A stretch of 64,000 nt of DNA from Eublepharis macularius (GCF_028583425.1 NC_072801.1:63875766-63939765), one strand, 5' to 3'. Positions 1-10,760 are shown, counted from the first letter of the stretch. Notes: generated by a model not told the origin, from the letters alone. A program made the numbers and translations.

Positions 1-8
1 CTCTAGAG

Positions 9-82
9 CAGCGGTTTTCAACCTTTCCAGACCTAAGACCAACCTTTAACCCCAGATAGCAGAAGATAGTTGAGGACCACTG
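9..82. mobile_element. Very short hAT-type MITE (74 bp)
   Basis: The element starts CAGCGGTTTTCAACC and ends GAGGACCACTG, so its tips are imperfect inverted repeats of hAT type. It is flanked by near-identical 8-bp direct repeats, ctctagag at 1-8 and ctctagaa at 83-90, the usual hAT target duplication. At 74 bp it is little more than its two ends, so it is non-autonomous. Confidence 0.6.
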
Positions 83-90
83 CTCTAGAA

Positions 91-912
91 AAAGTGGAGA
101 TTATGGCGTGAAACCATGAAACGTTGACTTTTTGAGGTACAAAAGGCACCAGAAATTGGCTTGTCAAAGCACAGGGAGAAGACTCATTGAAAAGTGTGTC
201 ATACCCAACTGAACAAAATAATTGCCTATTACAGCAGGATGTTAAAAGTAATCAAGAGTGCCTGAAATAAGGATGTTGTAATGTTTTATTGTTATCACAG
301 TGTGATGAAAGACGAGTAGGCAGTAGCCCCAGGGCCAAAGCTGGCCTGCGGAGGAATGTCGTCTAGTCCCACAGTTGCTAACCTAGTGGTGAGAGAGGTG
401 TGTGGAGGGACGGATCGCCCCCGCTTTCAGGGACAGCTAAGAAGTCCACTCAAGCCCTTCCTTCCCAAATAAGACAATTGCAGACCTTGGTCATAGAATC
501 TAAGCACAAAAATGAAGCTGATTTCATGTTGATTCGTAACAACTGTGTCACATCAGATTAAGGGTCACCTGTTTTTGGAGGAGCTTTATAACCTGCATAC
601 ACTCTGTCCTTGATATTTAGACGAAAGGTCGGAATTGTTGTTCGCAATAAGGCAACGATTGCCACTCATTTGGAGGTGGCAAGAAAAAGGTGTCGGTCTT
701 CTGGGAAAGCTTTCTTCATACCTCAGTTGGTGTGTAAAAATAATGCACTGCACATGATCTGCAAGATGACAAAGTAACAATCACAGTGCAGAGCAGAGGA
801 AGTCAGCTAATTGTGAGCAGAGACTGAATGCTGCCAACTCTTTACCTTACCAGTTATTCTACCTTTCCTCTCTTTATTCATGCTGTCTCTATGTTTGTAT
901 TATAATTACTGT
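91..912. other. Non-coding, nothing recognised
   Basis: I see no exon-like open frame, no RNA gene and no repeat that I recognise in this stretch. Short open frames here have no recognisable protein similarity. Confidence 0.4.
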
Positions 913-1359
913 CAGGGATTTTTTTCAGCAGGAACGCAGTGGAACGGAGTTCCGGAACATCTTGAAAATGGTCACATGGCTGGTGGCCCCGCCCCATGAT
1001 CTCCAGACAGAGGGAAGTTTAGATTGCCCTCCGAAGGCAATCTAAACTCCCCTCTGTCTGGAGATCAGGGGGTGGGACCACCAGCCATGTGACCATTTTC
1101 TCCGAGGGCAACCCACTGAGAGCCAAGCTACAAGTGACGCCTGACACAGGTTGGACACTTGTCAGCTTCCCTCAAGTTTTGATGGGAAATGTAGGCATCC
1201 TGGCCTTGCAGCTGTAATGGAGAGCTAAGCTGTAAAACCAGGACGCCTACATTTCCCATCAAAACTTGAGGGAAGCTGACAAGTGTTCAACCTGTGTAAG
1301 GCGTCACTTGTAGCTTGGCTCTGAGTTCCACCACTTCTTTCTCCAGAAAAAAAGCCCTG
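913..1359. mobile_element. Palindromic hAT MITE, interrupted by a second MITE
   Basis: The left end reads CAGGGATTTTTTTC and the right end GAAAAAAAGCCCTG. A perfect 8-bp target duplication, attactgt, lies at 905-912 and 1360-1367. The body is a long hairpin: the arm with gtcacatggctggtgg is repeated inverted as ccaccagccatgtgac. The right arm is split at 1120-1321 by another element, so this hAT copy is the older of the two. Confidence 0.8.
1120..1321. mobile_element. Palindromic MITE with 3-bp TNA target site, nested in the hAT
   Basis: Inverted ends GAGCCAAGCTACAAGTGACG and its complement bound a 202-bp near-palindrome. The 3-bp TGA is duplicated at 1117-1119 and 1322-1324, and removing the element restores the hAT sequence around ccactgagttcc. 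A 3-bp TNA duplication suggests the PIF/Harbinger group, but the superfamily is inferred from the duplication alone. A second copy of the same length lies at 5641-5842. Confidence 0.75.
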
Positions 1360-1849
1360 ATTACTGTTCAGTAATGCTCCCCACTTGCCTGAGCAGAGGG
1401 AATTCCAGGGGCTACACCACAGGGCTCAGTAATCTTTGGGTAACAGATTACTGGATACTTAAGGTGTTTTGTAACATTTGCTTTATCTAAATGGAGCCTA
1501 CAGGAAGCAAGTAGATCCTGCCTCAGATTTCCCAAAGCAACACTGGAGTCCCCTTCAGTCCACGGGTTGCATCAAGTCCAACTAATATCAGCTAAAAACT
1601 CTTACCTGTCTCCAATCTAGCCATATGCAAATTCAAAGCGGAACTCCCACTAGCTGTCTCTTTATCCCTCTCTGGGCTCAGATAGAATTTTATATTCCCA
1701 AGGCTGGAGAGAGAGTCCAGTGCACTGTGGTCTTCTAAAACTTCCCCACTGAGTTTGTCATGCAAACCCACAGAAAAATAGGTCAACGCAGGCTTAAGGG
1801 TGCCTGGTCTCAGGCTGTGGTCCCGAGGCTAGGCTTTTGGGGAGAGACA

Positions 1850-2100
1850 GCCAGTTTGGTGTAGAGGTTAAGAGTGGCAGGACTCTAATCTGGAGAGCCA
1901 TGTTTGATTCCCCACTCCTCCACCTGAAGCAAGCTGGGTAACTGTGGGTCAGTCACAGCTCTCTCAGAGCTCTCTCAGCCCCACCCGCCTCACAGGGTGA
2001 TTGTTGTGAGGATAATAATAACACAGTTTGTAAACTGCTCTGAGTGGGTGTTAAGTTGTCCTGAAGGGTGGTGTATAAATCAAATATTGTTGTTGTTATT
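1850..2100 (+). repeat. tRNA-derived SINE
   Basis: A head with A-box and B-box character (tagaggttaagagtgg, then gtttgattcccc) is followed by a body ending in a ttgttgttgttatt tail. Related copies lie in reverse at 49378-49578 and 53136-53385, which shows it is dispersed. No flanking direct repeat was confirmed. Confidence 0.65.
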
Positions 2101-2369
2101 CCCAGGGTTTTAGAATGGCAGGTTAAAATATTGTGCCCGTCGGCTAGCTCACACACACGTGATTGATTTTTTTTGGAGACTTCTCTGCATAGCCTGCTTG
2201 CAATAACTACTGCACCTGTAGGTTTTATGTTTAGTGCATGGTTAATTTACATACTCCAAAGAATACGTATGGTGAATTGTCCGTTTCTTCAAAGCCGCAT
2301 GATTATGATTATGTACTCAGTGACTGCATGAAGTACACGCCCTCTGTTTTCCTTTGTATCATTTATTTA

Positions 2370-2820
2370 TAACATTTGTATCTCGCTTTTTGACAAAAAA
2401 ATTACAAAACATAGCAGTTCAATCCAAAACCTTAACACAAAGAAAATAGGAGAAATAGCTTGGAAAACAACATTTTAAAATACTTTTAAAAAAACTGGTC
2501 CCAGGCTTTCGAGAATATTCCAGTTATGTTGAATTCAAACCACTGACAATTCAGTATAGATCAAGTCTTCATGGGTTCTCTGTGTGTGCCAAGACTATCT
2601 ACTGTAAATTAGTGTGGTGGAGAGGTTCCCGTGGTGGACTAGGAGGATGGAGACCCCAGAGTCAAATCCAAGTCTACCATGGAGCTCATTGGATAACTCT
2701 TGAGGGTTTCAATCCCTTAGCCTAATCTACCTCACAGAATTGTTGTGAGGATAAAATTGGAAGGGGGACATATATGCCACCCTGAGCTCCTTGAAGAAAG
2801 GAGGAAATAAAAATGTAATT
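2370..2820. repeat. LINE-tail remnant followed by a degenerate SINE
   Basis: About 2370-2480 is A-rich and resembles a reversed LINE 3' tail beginning atttatttataac. About 2608-2820 is a SINE-like unit on + that ends in a gaggataaaattgg body and a short aaataaaaatg tail. Both are diverged, so family names are not assigned. Confidence 0.4.
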
Positions 2821-2977
2821 GGACACATGCTAAGTCAGACCACCACTCATACAAAGATCTAAAGCACTGCTCTACCTGTAAGCCACAGTCCCTCCCTCTA
2901 TTCACAATTTTGTCATTGTTTTCCTCCTGTCTCCACTTTCACAGTCCAATTTCTCTCTTTCTTTTGGTCTGTTATCT

Positions 2978-3772
2978 TCAGCGGCCCGTAGAACACTTCA
3001 GCAGCTTTAGGAGAAGATAGATCAGGCATACAGCCACGTTGACAAGGGCTGTGACAGCCAACATCCACAATGCCGTCTGCTTGTCTGCTTGGCCAGCCAC
3101 AGCACATTCAAGAGCTTTAGGGCAGTTCTGTGCCCCTGGACGGCATAAGAAAGTGGTTTTAGACACTGCTGGAACCTGCAAGGCAATTAACACCCAGAGG
3201 AAGCACAGTTCTGTTGCCAAGAGGAGGACCACGCACAAGCTGTAAGTGACCGAGCGCCAGGGGCAGTGGGAAGACATCTTGGGAGTCTCTACTGGAACCC
3301 CATCAGCTCTGGTGGAAGCCATATTGGGAAACGACACTGCTAGTGCAGGGTTGGGGTGTTCAGATGTGTTGAAGCTAGCAGTCAAGTTGTGGCTTACATG
3401 GATGGGACCGGTCAGCTTAATATCCGCGGCCTTCCTCTGGTGATCAGATCTGGTCATGATAAGCCTCATAAGCCCCAACGGGATTAGGGCCATCAAAAAA
3501 GAAAATCCCCATGCTGAGGTAATAGGGGCTGAGAATTGCCAGTTGAAGCATAGCGCACCGCAAAAAGGCCGAGCATCCACCTCCACCAAGGTCCAGTTGC
3601 AAGTCAAGTCCGGGCTGACAGAGGACCAGGGTCCCATGGCAACGAAATAGGCCACCAGGCGAATCGTTAGAAGGAGATACCAGGGGGCCAGGCCTCGGAA
3701 GCCAGGCTCGTCCCTCAGGGCCGACAAATCTGACTGAAAGAATCGGGCTAATGCAGGAAGGACCATAGCCAT
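2978..3772 (-). CDS. Divergent connexin-like gap-junction protein
   Basis: The single coding exon gives 264 residues. Four hydrophobic segments lie near 31-48, 86-106, 176-200 and 235-258. The first extracellular loop holds C58, C71 and C75 and ends in a connexin-like stretch FNWQFSAPITSAWGF. The second holds C210, C217 and C223 within CPKALECAVAGQADK, like the CPNxVDCFVSRPTEK of connexins. Known connexins use C-x6-C-x3-C in loop 1 and C-x4-C-x5-C in loop 2; here the spacings are x12/x3 and x6/x5, so this is a divergent member. A splice acceptor (tttttccacag) ends right at the ATG, which matches the usual connexin layout of a non-coding first exon plus one coding exon. Loop 1 has a possible N-glycosylation site (NWT). 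I cannot assign it to a named connexin. Family placement is inferred from topology and cysteine pattern. Confidence 0.65.
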   Translation of the reverse strand: MAMVLPALARFFQSDLSALRDEPGFRGLAPWYLLLTIRLVAYFVAMGPWSSVSPDLTCNWTLVEVDARPFCGALCFNWQFSAPITSAWGFSFLMALIPLGLMRLIMTRSDHQRKAADIKLTGPIHVSHNLTASFNTSEHPNPALAVSFPNMASTRADGVPVETPKMSSHCPWRSVTYSLCVVLLLATELCFLWVLIALQVPAVSKTTFLCRPGAQNCPKALECAVAGQADKQTALWMLAVTALVNVAVCLIYLLLKLLKCSTGR

Positions 3773-3996
3773 CTGTGGAAAAAGAGGAAGTCATGTGGGA
3801 AGTGCAAGTCTCAATATAAAGACAAGCTGTTCTGTGGCTTGAGAGGACCACAGAGAGCAAACGAGACAGGGCTAAAAACACCAAAGAGTGTAGGGTTTGG
3901 GGAGGCCCTAGACAAGATGCCACCACCACAAAACACCTCTCTCACATGACACACACACAGTCACTCCCCTTTCAGCAGAAGGAAATGGAAACATGT

Positions 3997-4203
3997 TAGG
4001 GTTGCCAGTTCCTGGTTGGGAAATTCCTGAAGATTTGGGGCGTGGAGCCTGGAGAGGGCAGGGTTTGGGGAGAGGAAAGAACTCAGCAGGGTATAATGCC
4101 ATCCAGTCTATCCTCCAACGCTGGAATTTTCTCTAGGGGAACTGATCTGTCGCCTGGAGATCAGTTGCAGTTCCAGGAGATCTCCTGGAAAATGGCAACC
4201 CTA
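3997..4203 (+). mobile_element. hAT-type MITE, family A (TAGGGTTGCCAG ends)
   Basis: The ends TAGGGTTGCCAG and TGGCAACCCTA are inverted repeats fitting the hAT tip pattern YARNG. The interior has the family marks aaattcctg near the left and ggagatcagttg near the right. The flanking 8-mers match only partly, so this copy is old. The family is among the most abundant repeats in the window. Confidence 0.65.
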
Positions 4204-4397
4204 AATATGGTTGTTTCTGTAGACCTCACTCCGGTGCTACAAGAAACATGAAGGAATTTTGCTACACTTCCACCAACAGGAAAATAGAGATTGCAATAAC
4301 TTCCCATGCCCTGGTAGCAGGAGCTGAGCCAAGCAGCCATCATATATGTGACGTGCCCTCTGCTAGTCTGGGCCCACCCAGAGCAAAACAAGACGTG

Positions 4398-4798
4398 TGT
4401 GTTTTTAAAGAGTTGGCTCCATATCCCCCAGACTCAGTTCAGGTTTCCTACAGCCACACACAGGCTTGGAACACCACTTTGGGAGTAGGAAGGACTCCTG
4501 CCTCCCCTCCAACTATTTTCCTTTGCTGGAATAGCACTTGGAGAAGTTACTTTCCCATTTTTGTGGCTCCGCGTGGAGTATTTTGTGAATGCAGAGTAGC
4601 AAAAATGGGGCACGTGTGCACACACACACACCATGCTATTTCAACACAGGAAAATGGCTTGGTGGGAGGCAGGAATCCTCTGTCCTCCACAACAGCGTTC
4701 TGAGCCCCAAAGGGGTCTCCTTTATTTTTTAACAGCCATTCCCCACAGCTGCTGTGTGGCTGCAAGGGACCCAGACTCAGCTCTTTAAAAATCTGCAC
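4398..4798. mobile_element. Palindromic DNA element, family B
   Basis: Left and right parts are diverged inverted copies: the cagactcagttcagg side is mirrored by gacccagactcagctcttt. A second, better-kept copy lies at 27156-27608. Ends resemble GCAGGTTTTnAAAGAGCTGG. No target duplication could be confirmed. A (CA)n run near 4619-4631 lies inside. Confidence 0.45.
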
Positions 4799-5637
4799 AT
4801 CGAGTTTTGTAGCATCTTAAACTCTAAATGAATGTATTTATAGAAACTTTTGTGAACCAAAGGCCATTTATGTTACAGGCAGGAAATACTGCCTTATCTT
4901 TTAAACAATCAGACGCAAGGACAATGATCAAAGGGTGGATTTTAGTGCCTTCCCTAGCTACTTTCCAAAATCTTTGTTATATTTTACTTTTTGTGCTTAT
5001 TTTCTGCAGAAATGTTTGGGGCTTTTTGCAGAAAATTTTGGAACTGGTTTTTGTTGGGGGAGAGGAAGAACGGCATGTCTTTGGCTGTATGCCTTTTAAA
5101 AAACAGCTGTAAGAGACCAACTGTAAATTTTCTTTTCTCTTCAGTATACTGGGAAATATATTGCCTATGAACACGGATGTGCCACTTAATCGGCATTCTT
5201 GGCGAATTTGTCTAATCCCTTCTATAAAGCCATCTACTGCCATGGCTATCAGAGCAATATCCATGGCAGCAAATTTCATAATCATGTCATTGTGTGGAGA
5301 CTTGGACTCCACTGCCAACACACAGTCATGGTTTTGAGGCCCTTTCCTCTAATCCCAGATGTAGGGAGCTGGCTGTGATCCCTCAGGGGGGAAGGAAACG
5401 TTTAGAAATGGAATTCTGCATCATAAACATAGGCTTTGCTTACTGTCTGAATAGGGTGGAGAGACTGACAGGGCCATCTGCAACACCCACAACTGTTCTT
5501 GCAGACTCTCTACACAAGACATCTTACACGGGGTCTCATATTCAAGGGTACTCTGTCTCCCTAGCAGTGCATGTGTATCCACAATGGGGGAACAAGTGTA
5601 AGATCTTTCACTTGAGCGTCCCTGTGGAAAGAGACTC
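4799..5637. other. Non-coding, nothing recognised
   Basis: No exon, RNA gene or known repeat is recognised here. The open frames on both strands lack recognisable similarity and have no convincing splice context. Confidence 0.4.
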
Positions 5638-5640
5638 TAA

Positions 5641-5842
5641 GAGCCAAGCTACAAGTGATGCCTGACACAGGTTGGACACTTGTCAGCTTCCCTCAAGTTT
5701 TGATGGGAAATGTAGGCATCCTGGTCTTGCAGCTGTAATGGAGAGCCAAGCTACAAGACCAGGATGCCTACATTTCCCATCAAAACTTGAGGGAAGCTGA
5801 CAAGTGTCCAACCTGTGTAAGGCGTCACTTGTAGCTTGGCTC
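5641..5842. mobile_element. Palindromic MITE, TNA target type (second copy)
   Basis: This 202-bp near-palindrome has the same ends and body as the copy at 1120-1321. The target TAA is duplicated at 5638-5640 and 5843-5845. Both copies keep the inner pair aagttttgatgggaaatg and its complement with few differences, so the family was active fairly recently. A transcript through it would fold into a long hairpin. Confidence 0.75.
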
Positions 5843-5845
5843 TAA

Positions 5846-6277
5846 AACAGTAGGCATGCCACTCCCCCCCCCCACACACACACACACTTTTGTTTGATCC
5901 TTCGCTGTTCATCAGACAGCCCTACGTTTGGGCTTCCATCCCCAGCACTCTGAAACTTTTTGCTCTCTTTCTTTTAGGGCACCTTCTGTGCTTTTGCACA
6001 AGCAAACTCATTAAATAATATTAAAATATTATAAAGGACAAGCCAATGGTCATATTTTCAGTGTTAGTATTTTGACTTTGGGATTAAGGGGTGAGTAATT
6101 AAAGGGCTGGCTGTGCCAATGGCCAGGAGGAAAAGAACTCAGGAAATAATTATAGGCCTTCTTGTAGTAAAATGAGGAGGGAAGCTAGAGCCACTTGAAA
6201 TGGGGAGAGCACAGCTCGGAGCACTCCTTCTGAACCGAAAGGGACTTCTGGGTAAACGTTAATTGGGATCTTGTACG
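5846..6277. other. Non-coding; short (CA)n run
   Basis: A C-rich then CA-repeat tract lies at about 5865-5887. Nothing else is recognised. Confidence 0.35.
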
Positions 6278-6418
6278 GAGCTGCGGGTTAGTGGCAGAGC
6301 ATCTCCTCTGCCCCCAGTCTCAGATTCAGTCCCTCACATCTTCAGGTAGCGAGTATTGTGAAGGACTCTACCTGGTAAGTTGTTGCCAGAGTAGACCTTG
6401 CTGGACTAATGGTATGAC
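6278..6418 (+). repeat. tRNA-derived SINE, degenerate
   Basis: The segment gttagtggcagagcatctc with cagattcagtcc downstream resembles the A and B boxes of the squamate tRNA SINE whose typical form reads gtggctcagtggtagagc. The tail tgctggactaatggt also fits that family. Heavily diverged. Confidence 0.5.
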
Positions 6419-6421
6419 CCA

Positions 6422-6618
6422 GAGCCAGGCTACAAGTGCCGAATGACATTTGAACGGCAAGCAAACAGACTCACATGTATTCCTCCCTGTTTACTTGCAC
6501 TCCACTTGTGCTCCACTTGATCACATGTGATCAAGTGGAGCACAAGTGAACAGGGAGGAATACATGTGAGTCTGTTCACTTGCTGTGCAAGTGTCATTTG
6601 TCACTTGTAGCTTGGCCC
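6422..6618. mobile_element. Palindromic MITE with related ends, different core
   Basis: The ends GAGCCAGGCTACAAGTG and CACTTGTAGCTTGGCC match those of the MITEs at 1120 and 5641, but the core is another long hairpin centred on atcacatgtgat near 6530. No clean target duplication is seen. It is probably a sister subfamily mobilised by the same transposase. Confidence 0.6.
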
Positions 6619-6685
6619 TTAGTAGAAGACAGCTTAATGTGCTTGTCGGATGCGTGGGTGTTACTGGTTTTCCAGGGGACACACA

Positions 6686-6910
6686 TAGGGTTGCCAGCTC
6701 CAAGTAGGAAAATTCCTAGAGATCTGGGGGGATGAAGCCTGGAGAATGCAAGGTTTAGGGAAAGAAAGGACCTCAGCATGGTAAAATTATGAAATTTGGA
6801 GTCCACCCTCCAAAGCAGCCATTTTCTCCAGGGGAACTAATCTCTGTGGCCTGGAGATCAGTTGTAATTCTGGGAGATCTCCAGCCACCACCTGGAGGCT
6901 GGCAACCCTA
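6686..6910 (+). mobile_element. hAT-type MITE family A, perfect 8-bp target duplication
   Basis: The element runs from TAGGGTTGCCAGC to GCTGGCAACCCTA (225 bp) and is flanked by gacacaca at 6678-6685 and 6911-6918. This copy fixes the family's boundaries and its hAT assignment. Confidence 0.8.
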
Positions 6911-8765
6911 GACACACAGGGCTATTTTAAAGACTGTGTGAAACCACAGTTATAATTCTGCTTTTGGCTAATTGCAGAACTGCTTCCACATTAGGATCCT
7001 TTTTGTATTGCTCACTCAGCACGGGGAATGGCAGAACCGAAACTGTGGCTACACTGCACTTAAAATGTTACTATGAAACTACTAAGGGAGATCATCTAGA
7101 GATTTATGGTCAAATTTTACCAATGCTCAGGCAACCCTCTTCTCAAGCATATGGGCCTACAGACAGACATCCAAGTTTCATCTGTAGCATTTAACTAGGT
7201 TGCAGCAAGTTGGCTGCTATATCATCTGGATTCTCCATAAAAACACAGTCACATAATGTCTGTTCCAGGCGGCCAGGTGGCTGGCGTGGAAGAATCCTTA
7301 GCTTGAGGTGTAGCGGCAGCCCTTTCTCGACCTTCTCTAGGCTTGGGGAAATGGAGAGCAGGTAGGGAATGGGTTATGTTGCACTCATTCTTATCATTCT
7401 CTACATTGCCCATTTTCCTCCCCCCATCTCCCCCCCACAATTTCTAGTCGTTCCTCGTATCTTCTTTTCCATCCTGGAATCCAGACTTGTTCCAATGTAC
7501 TCTAAGGTATTCTTTAGAGAACATTAATCATTTATACATACACACATGCACATGCATGCATATGTACATGCACACACGCCCCTAAAAATACCCCAACAAA
7601 TCCGGTTCCCAATATCTTTCTGCTTTCAATGGGTAAAACCACTTCCAGAGCACCTCAGAGAATTCTTACAAAGCAACCACAACCTAAGATCTTGGGCTTC
7701 CATTGATGCCATTCTCCCTCTTAATGCCAGTCACCATTATTCAGTTTTGAGCAAAATGCATTCTGCACATGTGCAGTAGCTATTGCATTCATTTGCTTCT
7801 CATGCTCTGATAGTTAAACCCCGGCACCGCAAAACAACATGTTCTTCTTTGGGCTCAGCCTTGGCTAAAATGAAGCTGAGGTTTGCCTGTTCTTTAACTC
7901 TGTGGGATCTTTCCTGTCTCTACTACCTCTGAAGTTCTTTTAGGAAAGATGCTAGGGTTGAACTCAAGATCTTCTGCATGCATAACCAGTGTTTCACCAC
8001 TGGGTTATGCGCCCTTTTGTAAGGGGGTACTATTTTAAAATCCCTAGAACCAGAGGCAGAACTGTGGGGTTCTCTGAGAGAGAGGACAGCAGAGCTGCAA
8101 AAGGACAGAGAGCTAGCAACCTGCACTTCTCTTTTATTCTCTCCTCTCTCTAAAGCCTTTTTTCCTCACTGCATCCCGTTTTCATATCTTGAATCTCTTT
8201 TAGAGTGTAAACTAATGGCCAGGAACCATATTTGTTCTGCACACAGCATCTAACAATTAATAAAATATTATCGTTTTGCAAAAGCCCTTTCCTTTTTTTT
8301 ACCTTTAATCTCGAAGTTTTGCTGTCCACCTCTCTCTCCACCGTCTTCAGTACTTATGTTTAACCTGCTCTGTATCTGCTCTTTCTACTCTGCCTTCTGG
8401 TGCACAAAAGGAAAACCTTTTTTCTATTTCACCAGAAACTCTCAGATCGAAACCAACAACCTGCCAGCAAAAAGTGAAATGAAACTCCCGAGAGATGAAA
8501 AGCCTCCTTCTGCCAGCTGCATCTGTGCTCTCAGCATCTCGACACGCTGCTCTCCCACCAGACCCTGCTCTCCTCCCACTAGGTTTGACTTCCTCTGTTT
8601 TCGCATAAGTGGTCTTCTCCATGTAGGAGCAGTTAAGTGCCCAGAAAGGAGTTTCTCTGGGCAAGGAGTGAGGCTGCCTAGTAGAGTTAGAGTGGTGGTG
8701 CGGAATTCCTGGGTTCTCGGGAAGGGATGGTGGGGGGCTGCCTCAGCAGGGCACAGGGCGGCCAC
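6911..8765. other. Non-coding with one SINE remnant
   Basis: A reversed tRNA-type SINE remnant lies at about 7930-8035 (ttgaactcaagatc with cactgggttatgc). The rest shows no exon, RNA gene or recognised repeat. An alternating CA/TG-rich patch lies near 7535-7580. Confidence 0.4.
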
Positions 8766-8943
8766 CTCTGGGTTGGGAAATTTCTAGATTTGGGGATGGA
8801 GCCTGGAGAAGGAACATCAGCAGGGTATAATGCCATCAAGTTCACTCTTCAAGGCAGCCATTTTCTCCAGGGGAGAAACTGATCTCTGTCATCTAGAGAT
8901 CGGTTGTAATCTCCTGGCCTCAACTGGCAACTGGCAACCTTAG
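8766..8943 (+). mobile_element. hAT-type MITE family A, shortened
   Basis: The match to the family starts at ggttgggaaattt, continues through agggtataatgcc and ends in ctggcaacctta. The left tip is missing or worn. Confidence 0.55.
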
Positions 8944-9324
8944 GCCAGAAGCAGGAGAAAGGCCCAGATGCTGTACAGAAAAATATATTATTTCCGCATG
9001 GGGGCAAAAAACAAACTCCCCCATGCTCTTCGATTCTTTTGGAGAATTTACACAAAAGGAATATTTTTTGCCATTCAAGCAAAGTCAAGAAAGTCCAGGC
9101 AACGTCAGATTGGGTTGCCAAGGATGGTAAGCACAGGCTGAGCCATACTTGTGGCCAATCAGTTAGAGGATCAGTGGATTTCTTTGTCCCAAACCCACAT
9201 TTTCAGTGCCTTCCCTCACCCACCCACTAACCCCTGTACTATCCTTCCTCTCCAACTTAAGACCTTAAAGCCCAGGAAAGGCCAAGAGAGCAGCATTTAT
9301 GTTTTGCTGTACCAGGGCTCCAGC

Positions 9325-9557
9325 TAGGGTTGCCAGTCCTCCACTGGGGGTGGGAGATCCCCTGCTCCCACCCTCCACCCCCACCCCTGCTTACCTAGCT
9401 GGCGGGGGAGGCATGGACCTCACAGGTGTGCTCCCAGATGGCACAGCACGCTCCCGTGGGCCCAAATTGGCCCAGATTGGGCCTCTGTCGCATGAGGGAG
9501 TGCTCCCCCATGTGGTAGTGGCCCATTCCAGGCCGATCAGGGAACCTGGCAACCCTC
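9325..9557. mobile_element. hAT-type MITE with family-A ends and unrelated core
   Basis: The ends TAGGGTTGCCAG and CTGGCAACCCTC surround a GC-rich core unlike family A. The 8-bp target gctccagc is duplicated exactly at 9317-9324 and 9558-9565. Shared ends with a different core suggest mobilisation by the same transposase. Confidence 0.7.
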
Positions 9558-9704
9558 GCTCCAGCTCCTTCCAGCCCTTGCTGTTATTCCCATAATGGGG
9601 CTGGCTTGGAGGTGGTAGTGGGTCTCTTTTTGCAAGTCCTGCTGTCCAGCCCCCCTCTCCTGATGTTGGAAGTGGCCCAGCATCAGCCTGGCTGGATCTC
9701 TGCA

Positions 9705-9800
9705 TAGGGTTCCCAACCTCCAGGTGGGGCCTGGATGTCTCCCAGAATTACAATTGATCTCCAGACTATAGAAGTACGTTTCCCTGGGAAAAATGGCTCT
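9705..9800 (-). mobile_element. hAT-type MITE family A, fragment
   Basis: A reversed family-A copy begins tagggttcccaacc and continues through gatctccagac to ctgggaaaaatgg, where the match is lost. About half of the element remains. Confidence 0.5.
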
Positions 9801-10029
9801 CAAGATGAATGATCTTGAAAACTGTGTAAGGAGTAACCTGAAAATGAGGATGTTCCAGCAAGCACCAAAGGGAGAGAATAGCCAACAATTTTGAAACAGT
9901 AGCTACTAGACCAAGGTTTTCTCTCTCTCTGATTTCAGAAGCAGACCTTGAACAAGTCCACAAGGTGGCACTGTCCCCTATTTTCTTAAAGCAAGGGAGT
10001 TCAGGTTTATTTCTCGTTATGGATGTAAA

Positions 10030-10760
10030 TGAAGATTTATAGGCCATTTTTCTACATAAAAAGTCCCCACGGAAATTTACAGAACAATAAAATTTTTAAA
10101 ATCCGTTTAAGTTCAATAGCATCTGTTCAACGATGATAAAAATTCAATTAAAATACAATTAAAATCAGTTAAAATTCAGTTTAAAAATTCAGTTACCATA
10201 AATATAACCACACCCCCGTCTCATCATTTCTTATGGACCTCATTCAAAGGCTCTCTGGAAGAGGCAGCTCTTCAATCCGTCTGGAAGATGCTTTAGGGAT
10301 GGAGTTGTTCTCAGCTCCTGAGGAAGTCCTAGAACTGCCACCCTCCAGCTGGGGCCTGGAGATCTCCCGGAATTTCAGCTGATCTCCAGATGACAGATCA
10401 GTTCTCTGTTTCCCTGGAGAAAATGGCCTCTTTGGAGAGTGGACTCTATGACACTTTATAGCCACTGAGGCCCCTCCCTTCCCCTAAACTCCACCCTCCC
10501 CAGCATCTAACCTCAAATCTCCAGGAATTCCCCAGTCTGGAGCTGGCAACCCTAGAAAGTCCCAAATTCAAGGTGACAACTGCTAAAAAAGTGTTCCCTG
10601 AGATTCCTACCAACTGAACTTTTACTAAGATTGATTCCTGGAGGAAGCCTCCCTGAGCCGAATTCAAATCTCAGGTTTGGTTGACAGGGGAAGGCGGTCC
10701 TTCAGGTATTCTGGATCTAAGCTGTTTAGGATGTTAAAGGCCAAAACCAGTTTCTGTATG
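10030..10760 (-). repeat. LINE 3' fragment carrying a hAT insertion
   Basis: An A-rich tail (10080-10190) followed by gaggcagctcttcaat and, past the insertion, ctaagctgtttagg plus aaaggccaaaaccag resembles the reversed 3' untranslated part of a non-LTR element common in lizards. The MITE at 10330-10554 splits it. LINE class was not determined. Confidence 0.45.
10330..10554 (-). mobile_element. hAT-type MITE family A inside a LINE
   Basis: A reversed copy from tagaactgccaccc to gctggcaacccta, flanked by ggaagtcc (10322-10329) and gaaagtcc (10555-10562), an 8-bp target duplication with one mismatch. Confidence 0.7.

Noticed and set aside
9-82. SPIN-type hAT element
   Set aside because: The start CAGCGGTTTTCAACC recalls the SPIN family, but the rest of the 74 bp does not follow the SPIN sequence that I remember, so only hAT-type is claimed.
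8356-8787. 143-codon plus-strand frame
   Set aside because: No similarity to known proteins and no conserved motif; a comparable frame exists on the other strand, which suggests chance.
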